DNA of 64,000 nt from positions 62,001 through 126,000 of the forward strand of contig NZ_JAQZAK010000012.1 of assembly GCF_028737265.1 (NCBI RefSeq), given 5' to 3'. The translations under genes were made by a program, and so were the position numbers. Source of the stretch: Actinomycetospora callitridis. Lineage in GTDB: Bacteria; Actinomycetota; Actinomycetes; Mycobacteriales; Pseudonocardiaceae. Below the pieces are notes generated by a model. The model was not told the DNA's origin. It was given only the letters and a program-made list of their open reading frames with translations, and ran no database searches. Below are positions 8,577-16,521 of the stretch, piece after piece. How positions within the stretch are numbered: the stretch's first letter is position 1; each line of letters begins with the position of its first letter.

Positions 8577-9439
8577 GGCTGGGCCTCGTCGGTGGTGTTC
8601 GGGTCGGTGATGTTGATCAGGTGGAGGGGCAGCGGTCGGTCTCGGAGCGCTTTGAGCGCGACGGCGGCGGTGCCTCGGGACACGCCGGCGGCGGTCTCGA
8701 GCTCGGAGACGGTGGGCCAGGCGCCGTGGCGCTGGGCGTGCCGCGACGCGGCGGCCTCAGCCCGGTCGCGAGCGGGCGAGGACGCAGGCCTCGACCGCGG
8801 CGGATCGCCAGAGGCGTCTCCTGCATCGCGGTGGTCGGCTGATTCTGTTGCGCCGCTCGGCGCCGCCTGTACGGGTGGCGGGAGGGCCTCGGGCTGAACA
8901 GCGGGAGCAGTGAACGGCCCGGTCTGAACGCTGCTGCGCTGAACGACCACCTCGTCGAGCGCCTCGTTGCGGTCCCGGCGCGGCTGAACGGCTCGCTCCG
9001 TCGATGGGTCGGCGGTGGCGAGGAGGTAGAGCAGGTGGGCGACCACGGCTGCGGCGACGGCCGGCCAGGCGCCGACCCCGAAGCGCAGTGCGGGCGCGAC
9101 CTCGACGGTGGGTCCGCCGGCGAGGTATGTGGCCTGGGCGAGCCCGGAGAGCCCGGCGGCGGTGACGACGACAACCCACGCGTAGCGAGCTGCGCCGTCG
9201 CGGAGCCGGGCGGTGGCGCTATAGGCGACCAGCGCGAGCCCGTCGGTGATCAGCGGATAGAGCCAGGCGATCCCGGTCGGTACCCGGGCGGCGACGGCGA
9301 CCTCGAACAGGCCGTGGGCGGTCGCGATGGCTGCGCCGAGCGCGACGGCCAGTCCCGGAAGCCACAGGAGCGCGCCCTTCGCTCCCGATGGGGACACCCG
9401 TTCTACCGAGGCGTCGGGTTCGAGCTGGTTCTCGGTCAC
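8573..9439 (-). CDS. DUF2637 membrane protein with C-terminal HTH-like segment
   Basis: From GTG 9439 the protein has 288 residues and starts VTENQLEPDASVERVSPSG; a longer open frame upstream has shadow-like Arg/Pro composition. Four hydrophobic segments lie at about residues 20-135 (LLWLPGLAVALGAAIATAHG, IAWLYPLITDGLALVAYSA, AWVVVVTAAGLSGLAQA, WPAVAAAVVAHLLYLL), the pattern of DUF2637 proteins, common on actinobacterial conjugative elements as Spd-like spread proteins. A proline-rich linker leads to a C-terminal helix-turn-helix-like segment (TVSELETAAGVSRGTAAVAL). It could act at the membrane in transfer. It overlaps the next gene by 4 bases. Confidence 0.8.
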   Translation of the reverse strand: MTENQLEPDASVERVSPSGAKGALLWLPGLAVALGAAIATAHGLFEVAVAARVPTGIAWLYPLITDGLALVAYSATARLRDGAARYAWVVVVTAAGLSGLAQATYLAGGPTVEVAPALRFGVGAWPAVAAAVVAHLLYLLATADPSTERAVQPRRDRNEALDEVVVQRSSVQTGPFTAPAVQPEALPPPVQAAPSGATESADHRDAGDASGDPPRSRPASSPARDRAEAAASRHAQRHGAWPTVSELETAAGVSRGTAAVALKALRDRPLPLHLINITDPNTTDEAQP

Positions 9440-9444
9440 CGGCC

Positions 9445-9801
9445 TCACCCGGCGTCCGCGTCGGCGGCGGCGTGCTCGCCGGCGCGGTCTTCGCCATGCC
9501 AACGGGCAAGCTGCTCGTGGCGGCTCTGGTGGGACTGTTCGTCGTCCTGGCGGGCGGCACGGTGTTCGGCGGCCTGGGCCGCGGTGGGTTGCCTCGCCGG
9601 GTCGCGCGCTGCTTGCCGGTCCAGATCGGCGACCGCTTGGCGGAGGTCGTCGAGGGAGCCGCAGAAGCAGTGGAACTGGTCGGGCGCGATCGCATTCATG
9701 TGTGCGAAGTAGATGTCGCTGAGCCGGTCCCATTCAGCGTGTTCGACCTTTTCGCGGGCTCGCTGCTCGACGCGGGTCTCGGCCTCGCCGGCGGCGCTCA
9801 T
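9445..9801 (-). CDS. Hypothetical protein of the transfer operon (118 aa)
   Basis: The protein starts MSAAGEAETRVEQRAREKV at ATG 9801, which overlaps the upstream stop (ATGA). The core FAHMNAIAPDQFHCFCGSLD precedes a helical stretch (DLRQAVADLDRQAARDPAR), and the tail is polar, His/Glu/Arg-rich. No membrane segment or known domain is seen. The His-Cys-x-Cys cluster could bind a metal, though nothing proves it. The stop lies five bases before the start of the DUF2637 gene. Confidence 0.6.
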   Translation of the reverse strand: MSAAGEAETRVEQRAREKVEHAEWDRLSDIYFAHMNAIAPDQFHCFCGSLDDLRQAVADLDRQAARDPARQPTAAQAAEHRAARQDDEQSHQSRHEQLARWHGEDRAGEHAAADADAG

Positions 9802-10526
9802 CGAGACCAACCGCTGCGCGGGGAGGTGCCGTTGACGGCTGCGCTGATACCGGAACCGGTGCGTTCCGCCGGATCGTTGGAGCCCGGCTCCGGGGGCGCG
9901 TCGTCGCGGGCGGCGGCCCACCACCAGGCGATCGAGGTCGCGGCCTCGGCGCCGGGCACCGGGCTGGCTCCGAGAGGCGCGCTGTTCCAGCCGGGTCGGG
10001 TCTGGTGGCGTTCTCGGGAGCACGAGCCGGCCGCGGTGCGCAGTCGACGGACGACCCCGGGGCGTTGGCGATCGTGCCAGTCCCCGGCTAGCTGCACCGA
10101 GGCTCCCCGGCTCTCGTAGGCGGCGCGCCAGGCGTACATGAGCCAGAGCAGCTCCTCGACGACGTCGGGGTGCCAGAGCCAGCATTCGGGCAAGACCGCG
10201 GCACCGTCGGGGTAGCGCAGGAAGATCGCGTGCAGCCACCGGCACAGCTCGTCGAGCAGCGCTGCGAGGGCTTCGGAGTCGGTGGGTGCGGCCAGCCAGG
10301 ACGGCGCAACGGTCGGGCCAGGTCGCGCCGGCGCGGCTGCAACGGCGTCGGCGAGCTGGGCGACGGTGCGCGCCAGGTCATCGACCCGCGTCGGTGTCCC
10401 GAGGAGCTCCTCAAGGCTACGGCGCAGCCCGTCGACCTCGCGGGCGAGGCCAGCGAGTGCCTCAACCCGGGCGAATGCGTCGCCGTCGCTCCCGCCGCCG
10501 GCTTGTCCAGGTGGGCGGCGGCTCAT
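9798..10526 (-). CDS. DUF4913-like protein of the transfer operon
   Basis: The protein has 242 residues from ATG 10526, which overlaps the upstream stop. Residues 20-65 form a likely coiled coil (REVDGLRRSLEELLG, RTVAQLADAVAAAP). The central part, WLHAIFLRYPDGAAVLPECW followed by HPDVVEELLWLMYAWRAAY, resembles DUF4913, a domain found mostly on actinobacterial plasmids and integrative elements with no assigned biochemical role. The C-terminal third (from HDRQRPGVVRRL) looks disordered. Its steady link with coupling-protein genes suggests a transfer accessory. Confidence 0.7.
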   Translation of the reverse strand: MSRRPPGQAGGGSDGDAFARVEALAGLAREVDGLRRSLEELLGTPTRVDDLARTVAQLADAVAAAPARPGPTVAPSWLAAPTDSEALAALLDELCRWLHAIFLRYPDGAAVLPECWLWHPDVVEELLWLMYAWRAAYESRGASVQLAGDWHDRQRPGVVRRLRTAAGSCSRERHQTRPGWNSAPLGASPVPGAEAATSIAWWWAAARDDAPPEPGSNDPAERTGSGISAAVNGTSPRSGWSR

Positions 10527-11236
10527 CGGTCCCACCCCGGCTCGCCGTCGCCCTGCGTCTCTCGCTGTACGTCCGAGATCGCACCCGTGGCGCAGTGGTC
10601 GTCGTCGTTCCAGCGGGCCAGCTGGTCGCGTCGCTCCTCACCGTCGACCACGCCCTCGGCGCTCGCCTCACGGGCGGCGATCGAGGCGCGCAGGTCCTCG
10701 ATGCGCTGACGCAGCCGCTCGAGGTCGTCCGGGTGGGTGGTGTCGTGTGCCTTGGCGGGGTCACAGGTTCCGGCCGCCCAGGCACCGGTGGAGGACCACC
10801 GACGTCCCTGGGTGTCAGTGAACGGCCCGCGGTCATCGCCGGGCCGGTCTACGAGGTCGGCGAGGGCGTCCTGCTCAGGCGGCGGGGCGAGCTCGGCGAG
10901 GGCTTCGAGCCGCCGGTACTCCGCCCACGCGTGCGGGTCGTGGTCGTGGGCCCAATCGGAATGGACGGCCCGCTGGCGGGCTGCGTCGAGGGCATCGTCG
11001 ACCTCGGTGGTCGGCGGCTGGGACCAGCCCGGCGCGGATGCGGCGTTCTCCTCGAGCCACGCGGTGCGCGCCAGGGCTTCCTCGTCCGAGGCCGGCTCGC
11101 GCCAGTCCGGATCGCCGTATTCCGCGGACGGGTTGAACGGCGAGGTCTCGTCAGGGCGGCTGTCGAGGTAGGCCACGTGCTGCGCGCCGGTCAGCTGGCC
11201 GTTCGTCGGATCGGGTGTCGTGTACGGCGTGGTCAT
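10523..11236 (-). CDS. Hypothetical charged protein of the transfer operon (237 aa)
   Basis: From ATG 11236 (MTTPYTTPDPTNGQLTGAQH) the protein is acidic and hydrophilic, with the segments AWAEYRRLEALAELAPPPEQ and a coiled coil LERLRQRIEDLRASIAAREA near residue 180. The start overlaps the coupling-protein stop (ATGA); an in-frame ATG nine bases upstream is possible but lies inside the neighbour. No known domain is recognised. Its tight translational coupling to the coupling protein gene is the only functional clue. Confidence 0.6.
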   Translation of the reverse strand: MTTPYTTPDPTNGQLTGAQHVAYLDSRPDETSPFNPSAEYGDPDWREPASDEEALARTAWLEENAASAPGWSQPPTTEVDDALDAARQRAVHSDWAHDHDPHAWAEYRRLEALAELAPPPEQDALADLVDRPGDDRGPFTDTQGRRWSSTGAWAAGTCDPAKAHDTTHPDDLERLRQRIEDLRASIAAREASAEGVVDGEERRDQLARWNDDDHCATGAISDVQRETQGDGEPGWDR

Positions 11237-13137
11237 CTCATCCACGTCCTCTCACCGTGGTGATTGCGGTCCTGCTCGCCGAGCACGGGTGGGGCGACCG
11301 GGTCGACGTCGATCACCAGTGGCCGCGCGTCCTCCGAGCGCGGGGTGGGACCCGGAGTCGTGCGTCGGCGGGCGGTGACCAGCCGGTACCACCAGGCGCC
11401 GATCGCGGGACCTCGGTGGCGTGGAGCGGAGACCCGGCGCCGCAGCGCTGCGACGCCGACGTCAGCCCACGCACGCACCCGCTGACAGCGGCCTCGCCAT
11501 CCGGTCGCGACAAGCTGCCGCTGGGCACGCACGTCCGATCGGGTCCAGGCCATGCGGGCTCGCCCGATCACCGGGGCGATCCCCCGCCTGTAGACGACGA
11601 CCTTCCCGGCAGGCAGGTTCGCGAGCTGCGCCGCCGCGAGCACCGGCACCTTGCGCACCGTCCGCGACGCCACACGTCCGTGCAGGTCCGTCGTGGTGAT
11701 CCGCTCGTCGCGCTCGCCGGCCAGGGTCGACCAGAACTGCAGGTCGGCCTGGTCGCGGGTGCCGCCGAACAGCAGGACCGAGCCGGTGTTGTTCAGGATG
11801 GTGGCGGTCTTGTGTTCCCCGTAGCGAGCCAGCAGCTGGGCTCGGGACTGGAACGGCGCGATGATCGTGACCCCGCGCCCTCCCATGTCTGCGGTCCAGT
11901 TCTCCAACGGGACAGGGCTGATCAGCGCCGCCTCGTCGAGGGCCAGCAGCAGCGGCGGATCGAGCCGCCCCGACGGCTTGGCGACCGCGAGCCGACGGGC
12001 CTCGCGGGCGATGTGCCCGGTCAGGGCGCATACCAGCGACCCGGTGTCGGCTTCCTCGGCGCCGAGCAGGAACACCGTGGCCCGCGAGGAGAGCAGCTCC
12101 TCCACGTCGAAGGGCTGGTCGGTCGGCGCTGCGGCGGCTGCGGCGTCGGGATGGTTGAGCCACCCCAGCGCCGGCATGATCGAGTTGGTGATGGAGGTGC
12201 GGGTGCGGTCGTTGGTCTCGACGAACTGCTCCGCGGCCTTCTCGAAGGACTCCACCTGGCTGCGCCGCAGTAGCGCCGGCACCTCGCGGGCGGCGCGGGC
12301 GTTGTCGGCGACCCAGCCGAGGACATCGCGCATCGACCCGCCGCCGAGCGCGGCCGCGTGCAACAGGGCCGCGAGCACCCGGCGGGCCTGGGCGTCCCAT
12401 CGCTCCGCGTCTCCGCTGCCCGCCCTCGAGGTCGCGGAGACCATGTCGGTGGCCCGCTCCATCGCGGTCACCGGGTCGGTGCATCCGGTCAGCGGGTCGA
12501 AGCTGATCGTCGAGCGCAGACCGCCGAGCCCGACCGGGTTGAACACGAACACCGGCCCGCGGGTCTTCTGCCGGATCGGGGCGCACAGCTCGAGCAGGTC
12601 GGTGCGGGTGGAGGTGACGACCGCGGCGCCGGGGGCGTCGAGGACCCGACCGGCGAGCCAGCCTGTCTTCCCGGTGCGTGGCCCGCCGAAGACCAGGGTC
12701 ACGTCCTCGATCGAGGACCACACTCGCTGCACCCCGACTCGGCACAGCTCGACACCGACTGCGCTGGTCGGCACACCCAGTCGCTCCCGCCGCGACAATG
12801 ACGCAAGCGAGGGGCGGACCGTGCACGCCCGTCGGCGGGTCGCGACCGTTCCTGCGTGACGGGCCACGTCCAAGCTTGAGGCGACCCCGGCGCGGCGCCG
12901 GGACCGCGCCGACCACCGGAGCACGGTGGCGCGCGAGCGTGACCAGCGGTGCCAGCCCAGCAGCAGCAACACCGCGCCGGCGATGACCCACACGGGCCAG
13001 GGCAGAGCCTGGACCAGCGTCGTCGCCGGCAAGCTCGTGAACGCCCCGCACACCAGCGCCTGACGGATCGCGCCGCGGATGACCAGCAGCGCGGTCAACC
13101 CGACCATCAGCACCAGGATCAGTAGCGTCGAGATCAT
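11233..13137 (-). CDS. TraG/VirD4-type conjugal coupling protein
   Basis: This 634-residue membrane ATPase would bring the relaxase-DNA complex to a secretion channel. Two N-terminal hydrophobic segments (residues 3-20 and 48-62) anchor it. Walker A is GGPRTGKT at residues 151-158; Walker B is LLLALDEAAL. TVFLLGAEE and MGGRGVTIIAPFQSRAQL match the TraM-recognition and VirD4 core. ATG 13137 was chosen because it overlaps the previous stop by 4 bases; the longer frame upstream covers that gene. No VirB4-like ATPase or other channel gene is visible nearby, so the channel must lie off the left edge or be supplied in trans. Confidence 0.93.
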   Translation of the reverse strand: MISTLLILVLMVGLTALLVIRGAIRQALVCGAFTSLPATTLVQALPWPVWVIAGAVLLLLGWHRWSRSRATVLRWSARSRRRAGVASSLDVARHAGTVATRRRACTVRPSLASLSRRERLGVPTSAVGVELCRVGVQRVWSSIEDVTLVFGGPRTGKTGWLAGRVLDAPGAAVVTSTRTDLLELCAPIRQKTRGPVFVFNPVGLGGLRSTISFDPLTGCTDPVTAMERATDMVSATSRAGSGDAERWDAQARRVLAALLHAAALGGGSMRDVLGWVADNARAAREVPALLRRSQVESFEKAAEQFVETNDRTRTSITNSIMPALGWLNHPDAAAAAAPTDQPFDVEELLSSRATVFLLGAEEADTGSLVCALTGHIAREARRLAVAKPSGRLDPPLLLALDEAALISPVPLENWTADMGGRGVTIIAPFQSRAQLLARYGEHKTATILNNTGSVLLFGGTRDQADLQFWSTLAGERDERITTTDLHGRVASRTVRKVPVLAAAQLANLPAGKVVVYRRGIAPVIGRARMAWTRSDVRAQRQLVATGWRGRCQRVRAWADVGVAALRRRVSAPRHRGPAIGAWWYRLVTARRRTTPGPTPRSEDARPLVIDVDPVAPPVLGEQDRNHHGERTWMR

Positions 13138-13493
13138 GACGGCCCCCCGCTCTCGCCGGGCTGCGGGCCCACAGGCACGCCTGGGCCGGCGTGTGCGAGC
13201 CAGTAGCCGCCGCCAGCGCGGGCGAGCTGGAACTGCGTTCCCTCCCCCGTCATGCGCTTCGCCCACACCTGGGCGGCCTCGTCGGTCATCGCCTCGTCGG
13301 TGCGTCCGACCAGCGCCGCGTCGACGAACAGGGCCCACGTGATCGGCCCACCGCACGGCGCGTCCCCCAACACGAGACCGAGGACCGGGGCCGCGACATC
13401 CGCGCGGACCAGCTCGACCCCCAGCAGCAGCGGCCGCGTCGTCTCTGCCGGCTCACCGACTCGTGCACTGGGCGCCGGCCTGCGACTAGGCAT
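13134..13493 (-). CDS. Hypothetical protein upstream of the coupling protein (119 aa)
   Basis: The protein starts MPSRRPAPSARVGEPAETTR and contains RADVAAPVLGLVLGDAPCGG and a two-part segment PITWALFVDAALVGRTDEAM / AAQVWAKRMTGEGTQFQLAR. It is mostly soluble, alpha/beta in character, with a Gly/Pro-rich end. Its ATG lies eight bases inside the preceding gene, and its stop overlaps the coupling-protein start. No family is recognised. Confidence 0.6.
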   Translation of the reverse strand: MPSRRPAPSARVGEPAETTRPLLLGVELVRADVAAPVLGLVLGDAPCGGPITWALFVDAALVGRTDEAMTDEAAQVWAKRMTGEGTQFQLARAGGGYWLAHAGPGVPVGPQPGESGGPS

Positions 13494-14022
13494 CGGTGTC
13501 TCCTTCCACGTCGTGGCGCCACACCTCGAGTGCCGCCGCGCGGCGGGCGCAGTCGTCGTGATGGCCGGTCTCCCGGTCGTCGGGGTGTGCAGCGAACGGC
13601 CCGGTGTCGCGGACCCGACCGCGGCACGTCGTGCAGGTCCACACCGCTGAAGTCAGCTGAACGCCGGCCGCGGGTGGTGGAGGTCGGTGCTCGATGAGCC
13701 ACTCCCACGCCGCCTCATCGCGGGTGCTCCCGCCGGCGTCGGCGGGGAGCCCGAGGGCATGGCCGATGGCGTCCCAGCTGTGGCCGGCGCTCCGAGCGCG
13801 CAGCGCTGAGTTCCGCAGCGCCCCGATCGCGACGTCGGCAACGAGTCGTCCCGCCCGCACTCCGGTGAGCGGGTCGTCCAGCACGGGACGGGAGAGCCCG
13901 TGGAAGCCCTCGATCGGCTCTTGGTGTTCGGCTGCGTCGAACGCGGTGACCGCCACCTCGCGCACGAGCTCGCGGGTCCTCCACGCCGCCTGTTCGCGTC
14001 GACTCACCTCGAGCGCGCTCAT
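13486..14022 (-). CDS. Putative DNA-binding protein with Cys/His cluster (178 aa)
   Basis: The N-terminal half is helical (RTRELVREVAVTAFDAAEHQ), and ALRARSAGHSWDAIGHALGL near residues 75-95 looks like a helix-turn-helix. The C-terminal part has WTCTTC followed by H, HH and C (GHHDDCARRAA), a plausible zinc ribbon. The ATG at 14022 overlaps the WhiB-like stop (ATGA). A regulatory or DNA-processing role is inferred; the family is unknown to me. Confidence 0.6.
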   Translation of the reverse strand: MSALEVSRREQAAWRTRELVREVAVTAFDAAEHQEPIEGFHGLSRPVLDDPLTGVRAGRLVADVAIGALRNSALRARSAGHSWDAIGHALGLPADAGGSTRDEAAWEWLIEHRPPPPAAGVQLTSAVWTCTTCRGRVRDTGPFAAHPDDRETGHHDDCARRAAALEVWRHDVEGDTDA

Positions 14023-14420
14023 CGGGGATCAGCCCCTTGAGTGGGCGCCGACTGCTCGGAGGGGAGGCGGGAGGCCCAACGCGCGATGGTGCGGACGCTC
14101 ACCCCGTACTCGGCCGCAACCTCCGAGTAGGAGGACCCGGCGTCGAGGAGAAGCAGCCACCGCGGCTTTCGCGCCCCGGGGCGTTCGCGTTGCGCCCGAG
14201 CTCGTCGACGCTCGTGCTCGGTCAACCCACCGGCGACTCCGTGTGGAAGACGCTCGAGCGCCTCGGCCAGGCACTGCTCCCGCACGGGGCAGCGCCGGCA
14301 CACCGCCTTCGCCGCCGCGACCTGCGTGCGCACCAGGGGCTCGTCCGACGGCTCCGGGAAGAACAGCTCCGGATCCACGCCCCGGCACGCCGCGCGAACC
14401 TGCCAGTTCGTGTCAGCCAT
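14019..14420 (-). CDS. WhiB-like iron-sulfur regulator with C-terminal HTH
   Basis: The protein has 133 residues from ATG 14420. The four iron-sulfur ligands are C12, C41, C44 and C50 (VCRRCPVREQC), followed by the GVAGG turn and an Arg-rich stretch, as in WhiB proteins. After it, residues 88-120 (SYSEVAAEYGVSVRTIARWA) form an extra helix-turn-helix not present in the usual short WhiB proteins. It may sense redox state or NO and regulate the element's own promoters. It overlaps ssb by 8 bases. A longer open frame (from 14516) has only shadow composition upstream. Confidence 0.88.
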   Translation of the reverse strand: MADTNWQVRAACRGVDPELFFPEPSDEPLVRTQVAAAKAVCRRCPVREQCLAEALERLPHGVAGGLTEHERRRARAQRERPGARKPRWLLLLDAGSSYSEVAAEYGVSVRTIARWASRLPSEQSAPTQGADPR

Positions 14421-14847
14421 GGCCGCCCACCAGCTCTTCCGCCGAGGCCTCAGCGCTCTCCGGGTCGCCGGCGCGGCCGGCAGGCGCGGTCGTGCGCTGA
14501 GGGCGTGCCGTGGCATAACGCAGCGACACCCCGAGGTCGTCGACCTCGAGCTCGATCAGCTGCCGGTGCTGGCCCTCGGCGGTCTCGAACGACCGCTGCC
14601 GCAGCCGACCGGTCACCACGACTCGGTCGCCCTTGTCCAGCGACTCTGCGGCGTGCTCCGCAAGCGGGCCCCATGCGACACAGCGCAGGAACAGGGCATC
14701 GCCATTGGTCCACGTGCCCTGCTGGCGGTCGAAGCGCCGGGGTGTGGAGGCGACCGTGAACCCTGCTCGCCCTGCCCCGCTCGGCAGGTACCGCAGGTCC
14801 GGGGCATCGGTCAGGTTGCCGACGATCGTCAGCGTCGTCTCGTTCAT
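14413..14847 (-). CDS. ssb: Single-stranded DNA-binding protein, element-encoded
   Basis: The OB-fold protein of 144 residues starts MNETTLTIVGNLTDAPDLRY at ATG 14847, with GAGGAG eight bases upstream. LRYLPSGAGRAGFTVASTPR, GDALFLRCVAWGPLAEHAAE and KGDRVVVTGRL are the standard SSB blocks. The acidic glycine-rich tail ending in DDDIPF of housekeeping SSB is missing; it ends EELVGGHG. It is the first gene of the transfer operon and likely coats the single strand made by the relaxase. Confidence 0.92.
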   Translation of the reverse strand: MNETTLTIVGNLTDAPDLRYLPSGAGRAGFTVASTPRRFDRQQGTWTNGDALFLRCVAWGPLAEHAAESLDKGDRVVVTGRLRQRSFETAEGQHRQLIELEVDDLGVSLRYATARPQRTTAPAGRAGDPESAEASAEELVGGHG

Positions 14848-15147
14848 GTCGTTCTCCTCAGAAGTGATCAGCTGCGTCGGTCGCACAGGTGGGTGCGGTG
14901 GGGTCCCGCCGGTTGCGGGTGGAGGCGTCCTGGTTGCCTCCACCCCGCGTGCGGGCGCCGCGGGGCGTCGAGGTCTCCGGGGTCAAGGGCCGGGCTCGTC
15001 CGGCCGCGCAGCGGCGCCGCAGGCGCCCTTGAGGCGGGAGGAACGGCTCGCTCACGCTCGGCGGGACCCAACGATTCGGCGTCGTCGGCGGCGCTCCGCC
15101 TCGGTTCGTGGCCGCGCGGCCTTGAGCGCCTCAGGTCGCGGCAGCCT
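14848..15147. other. Gap upstream of ssb with long hairpin
   Basis: No credible gene is seen in these 300 bases. A long potential hairpin spans 14983-15032, with arms TCAAGGGC and GCCCTTGA and an inner palindrome GCGGCGCCGC. The transfer-operon promoter presumably lies here, between the small membrane gene and ssb, but I cannot pick out a -35/-10 pair with confidence. Confidence 0.4.
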
Positions 15148-15378
15148 TCAGCCGTCGGTGGTCGTCTCCGAAGCGCCCGTCAAGGCAGGCGTCGTGGCCT
15201 GATCCACGGCCGACATCAACCCGCCGATCACTCCCGGCAGGCCCTGACCGGCCGGTGTGCCGATGAACAGCACCAGGGCAACGAGCGAGAACACCACGGC
15301 ACCAGCGGCGGACCGGGTCTTCGCGCAGATGAACGCGCCCAGTATCGCGAAGAGAATCAGCAGCCCGACACTCATCAC
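15148..15378 (-). CDS. Small two-helix membrane protein of the element
   Basis: The protein has 76 residues with two hydrophobic segments, MMSVGLLILFAILGAFICA and AGAVVFSLVALVLFIG, then GTPAGQGLPGVIGGLMSAVD and a polar tail. Its ATG overlaps the excisionase stop (ATGA). No family is recognised. Small membrane proteins beside xis/transfer genes are frequent in actinobacterial elements, so a role in spread or transfer is possible. Confidence 0.6.
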   Translation of the reverse strand: MMSVGLLILFAILGAFICAKTRSAAGAVVFSLVALVLFIGTPAGQGLPGVIGGLMSAVDQATTPALTGASETTTDG

Positions 15379-15620
15379 CGCTCTCCACGGAACATTCCCA
15401 GCAGCGAGGAATCGCCGTCCGATCGCTCGGCCGTCGCTTCCGCGACGAGTCCATCGATCACCGCAGCAGGGATCAGCACCCGACCACGGATACGGATCGC
15501 CCGCAGCTCACCGGAGTTGATCGCGCGATAGACCGTCATGCGCGACATCTTGAACATTGCGGCGACCTCGGCCACGTCGTAGAACGTCGGCGCCGTCGCA
15601 GTCCTTTCATTGAGTGTCAC
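15375..15620 (-). CDS. xis: Excisionase-like small HTH protein
   Basis: The protein has 81 residues and a MerR/excisionase-type winged HTH: YDVAEVAAMFKMSRMTVYRA followed by NSGELRAIRIRGRVLIPAAV. Such proteins bind near att sites and steer the integrase toward excision, or act as regulators. It is divergent from the XRE regulator at 15774 and leads the minus-strand operon, far from the integrase gene at the other end of this half of the element. The shared promoter region has repeated GGGAC boxes. Confidence 0.8.
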   Translation of the reverse strand: MTLNERTATAPTFYDVAEVAAMFKMSRMTVYRAINSGELRAIRIRGRVLIPAAVIDGLVAEATAERSDGDSSLLGMFRGER

Positions 15621-15710
15621 GGTGTCCTCCGAAGCTCCTCCGTGCTCACCGAGTGGCGGCGAGGCAACGCAAGAGTGCGAGAAAAGCAGGGGACGCCTAC
15701 ACCATCAGGC

Positions 15711-15750
15711 GGGACAACTAGGGACGTCTTCGCTAGAATAAAGTCGTCCC
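15711..15750. promoter_or_regulatory. Repeated GGGAC operator boxes in the xis / XRE divergent promoter
   Basis: Three similar 10-base boxes lie here: GGGACAACTA (15711-15720), GGGACGTCTT (15721-15730), and GGGACGACTT in the opposite orientation (15741-15750). A plus-strand -10 candidate TAGAAT (15734-15739) lies between the inverted pair. This is the layout of a repressor operator overlapping a promoter. The XRE protein encoded next to it is the most likely binder. Confidence 0.5.
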
Positions 15751-15773
15751 CAGGCAAGGCACGGAGGTCCGAG

Positions 15774-16517
15774 ATGGCCAACGAGCGTCTCCGTGACGCC
15801 CTGATGCACGCTGGGCACTCGACCTCCACCGCAGCCGATCAGGTCGGCGTCGACGCGAAGACCGTCGAACGGTGGCTCACACAGGATCGGGTTCCGTACC
15901 CCCGCCATCGAGGTGCGCTGGCTGCTCTGGTGGGGCGGAGCGAGTCCTACCTGTGGCCCGCCGCCGTGCCGGCTCAGCGACAGAAGAAGGCCGCGACCTC
16001 GGAGATCGTCGAGACCTTCCCGCACCGCAGCGACGTGCCTGCCCGCCTGTGGGATGACCTGCTGCTGCGGGCGTCAGCACGGATCGACGTACTGGTGCAC
16101 GCTGGGCAGTTCCTCCATGAGCGTCCGAGCTTCATCGCGACGTTGAAGGCCAAGGCGGAGGCCGGCGTCGCGGTGCGGATCGCCTTCGGCGCGCCCGAGA
16201 GCGAGGCCACCGAGCGCCGGAGCGCGGAGGAGAAGCTCGGCCTCGGGGTACTGGGGGCGCGCATCCGGTACGGCCTCGTCAGCTATCGACCGCTCCTCCG
16301 CACCGAGGGCGTCGAGTTTCGCTTCCACGAGACCACGCTCTACAACTCGATCTTCCGGTTCGACGATGAGATGATCGTGAACATGCACGTCTTCGGCGTC
16401 CCAGGTCCGCACGCACCGGCAATGCATCTCCGGAAACTGGCTGCCGGCGACGTGTTCGACACCTACGAGGGCAGCTTCGTGGACGTCTGGGAACAGTCGA
16501 AGCCGGCCGAGTGGTAG
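15774..16517 (+). CDS. XRE family regulator with DUF5919-like C-terminal domain
   Basis: The protein has 247 residues from ATG 15774, after GGAGG at 15763-15767. The N-terminal HTH (residues 5-50: LRDALMHAGHSTSTAADQVG, KTVERWL) is Cro/C1-like. The rest, with ASARIDVLVHAGQFLHERPS and GVAVRIAFGAPESEATERR, resembles the DUF5919 domain, related to phospholipase-D-like folds and common in XRE regulators of actinobacterial elements. It is followed after four bases by the Nudix gene. It probably controls the xis/transfer operon through the GGGAC boxes upstream. Confidence 0.85.
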   Translation: MANERLRDALMHAGHSTSTAADQVGVDAKTVERWLTQDRVPYPRHRGALAALVGRSESYLWPAAVPAQRQKKAATSEIVETFPHRSDVPARLWDDLLLRASARIDVLVHAGQFLHERPSFIATLKAKAEAGVAVRIAFGAPESEATERRSAEEKLGLGVLGARIRYGLVSYRPLLRTEGVEFRFHETTLYNSIFRFDDEMIVNMHVFGVPGPHAPAMHLRKLAAGDVFDTYEGSFVDVWEQSKPAEW

Positions 16518-16521
16518 CGGC

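Noticed and set aside
15617-15829. Minus-strand 70-residue frame overlapping the XRE start
   Set aside because: It runs through the promoter boxes and antisense to a clear gene, with no ribosome site or family match.
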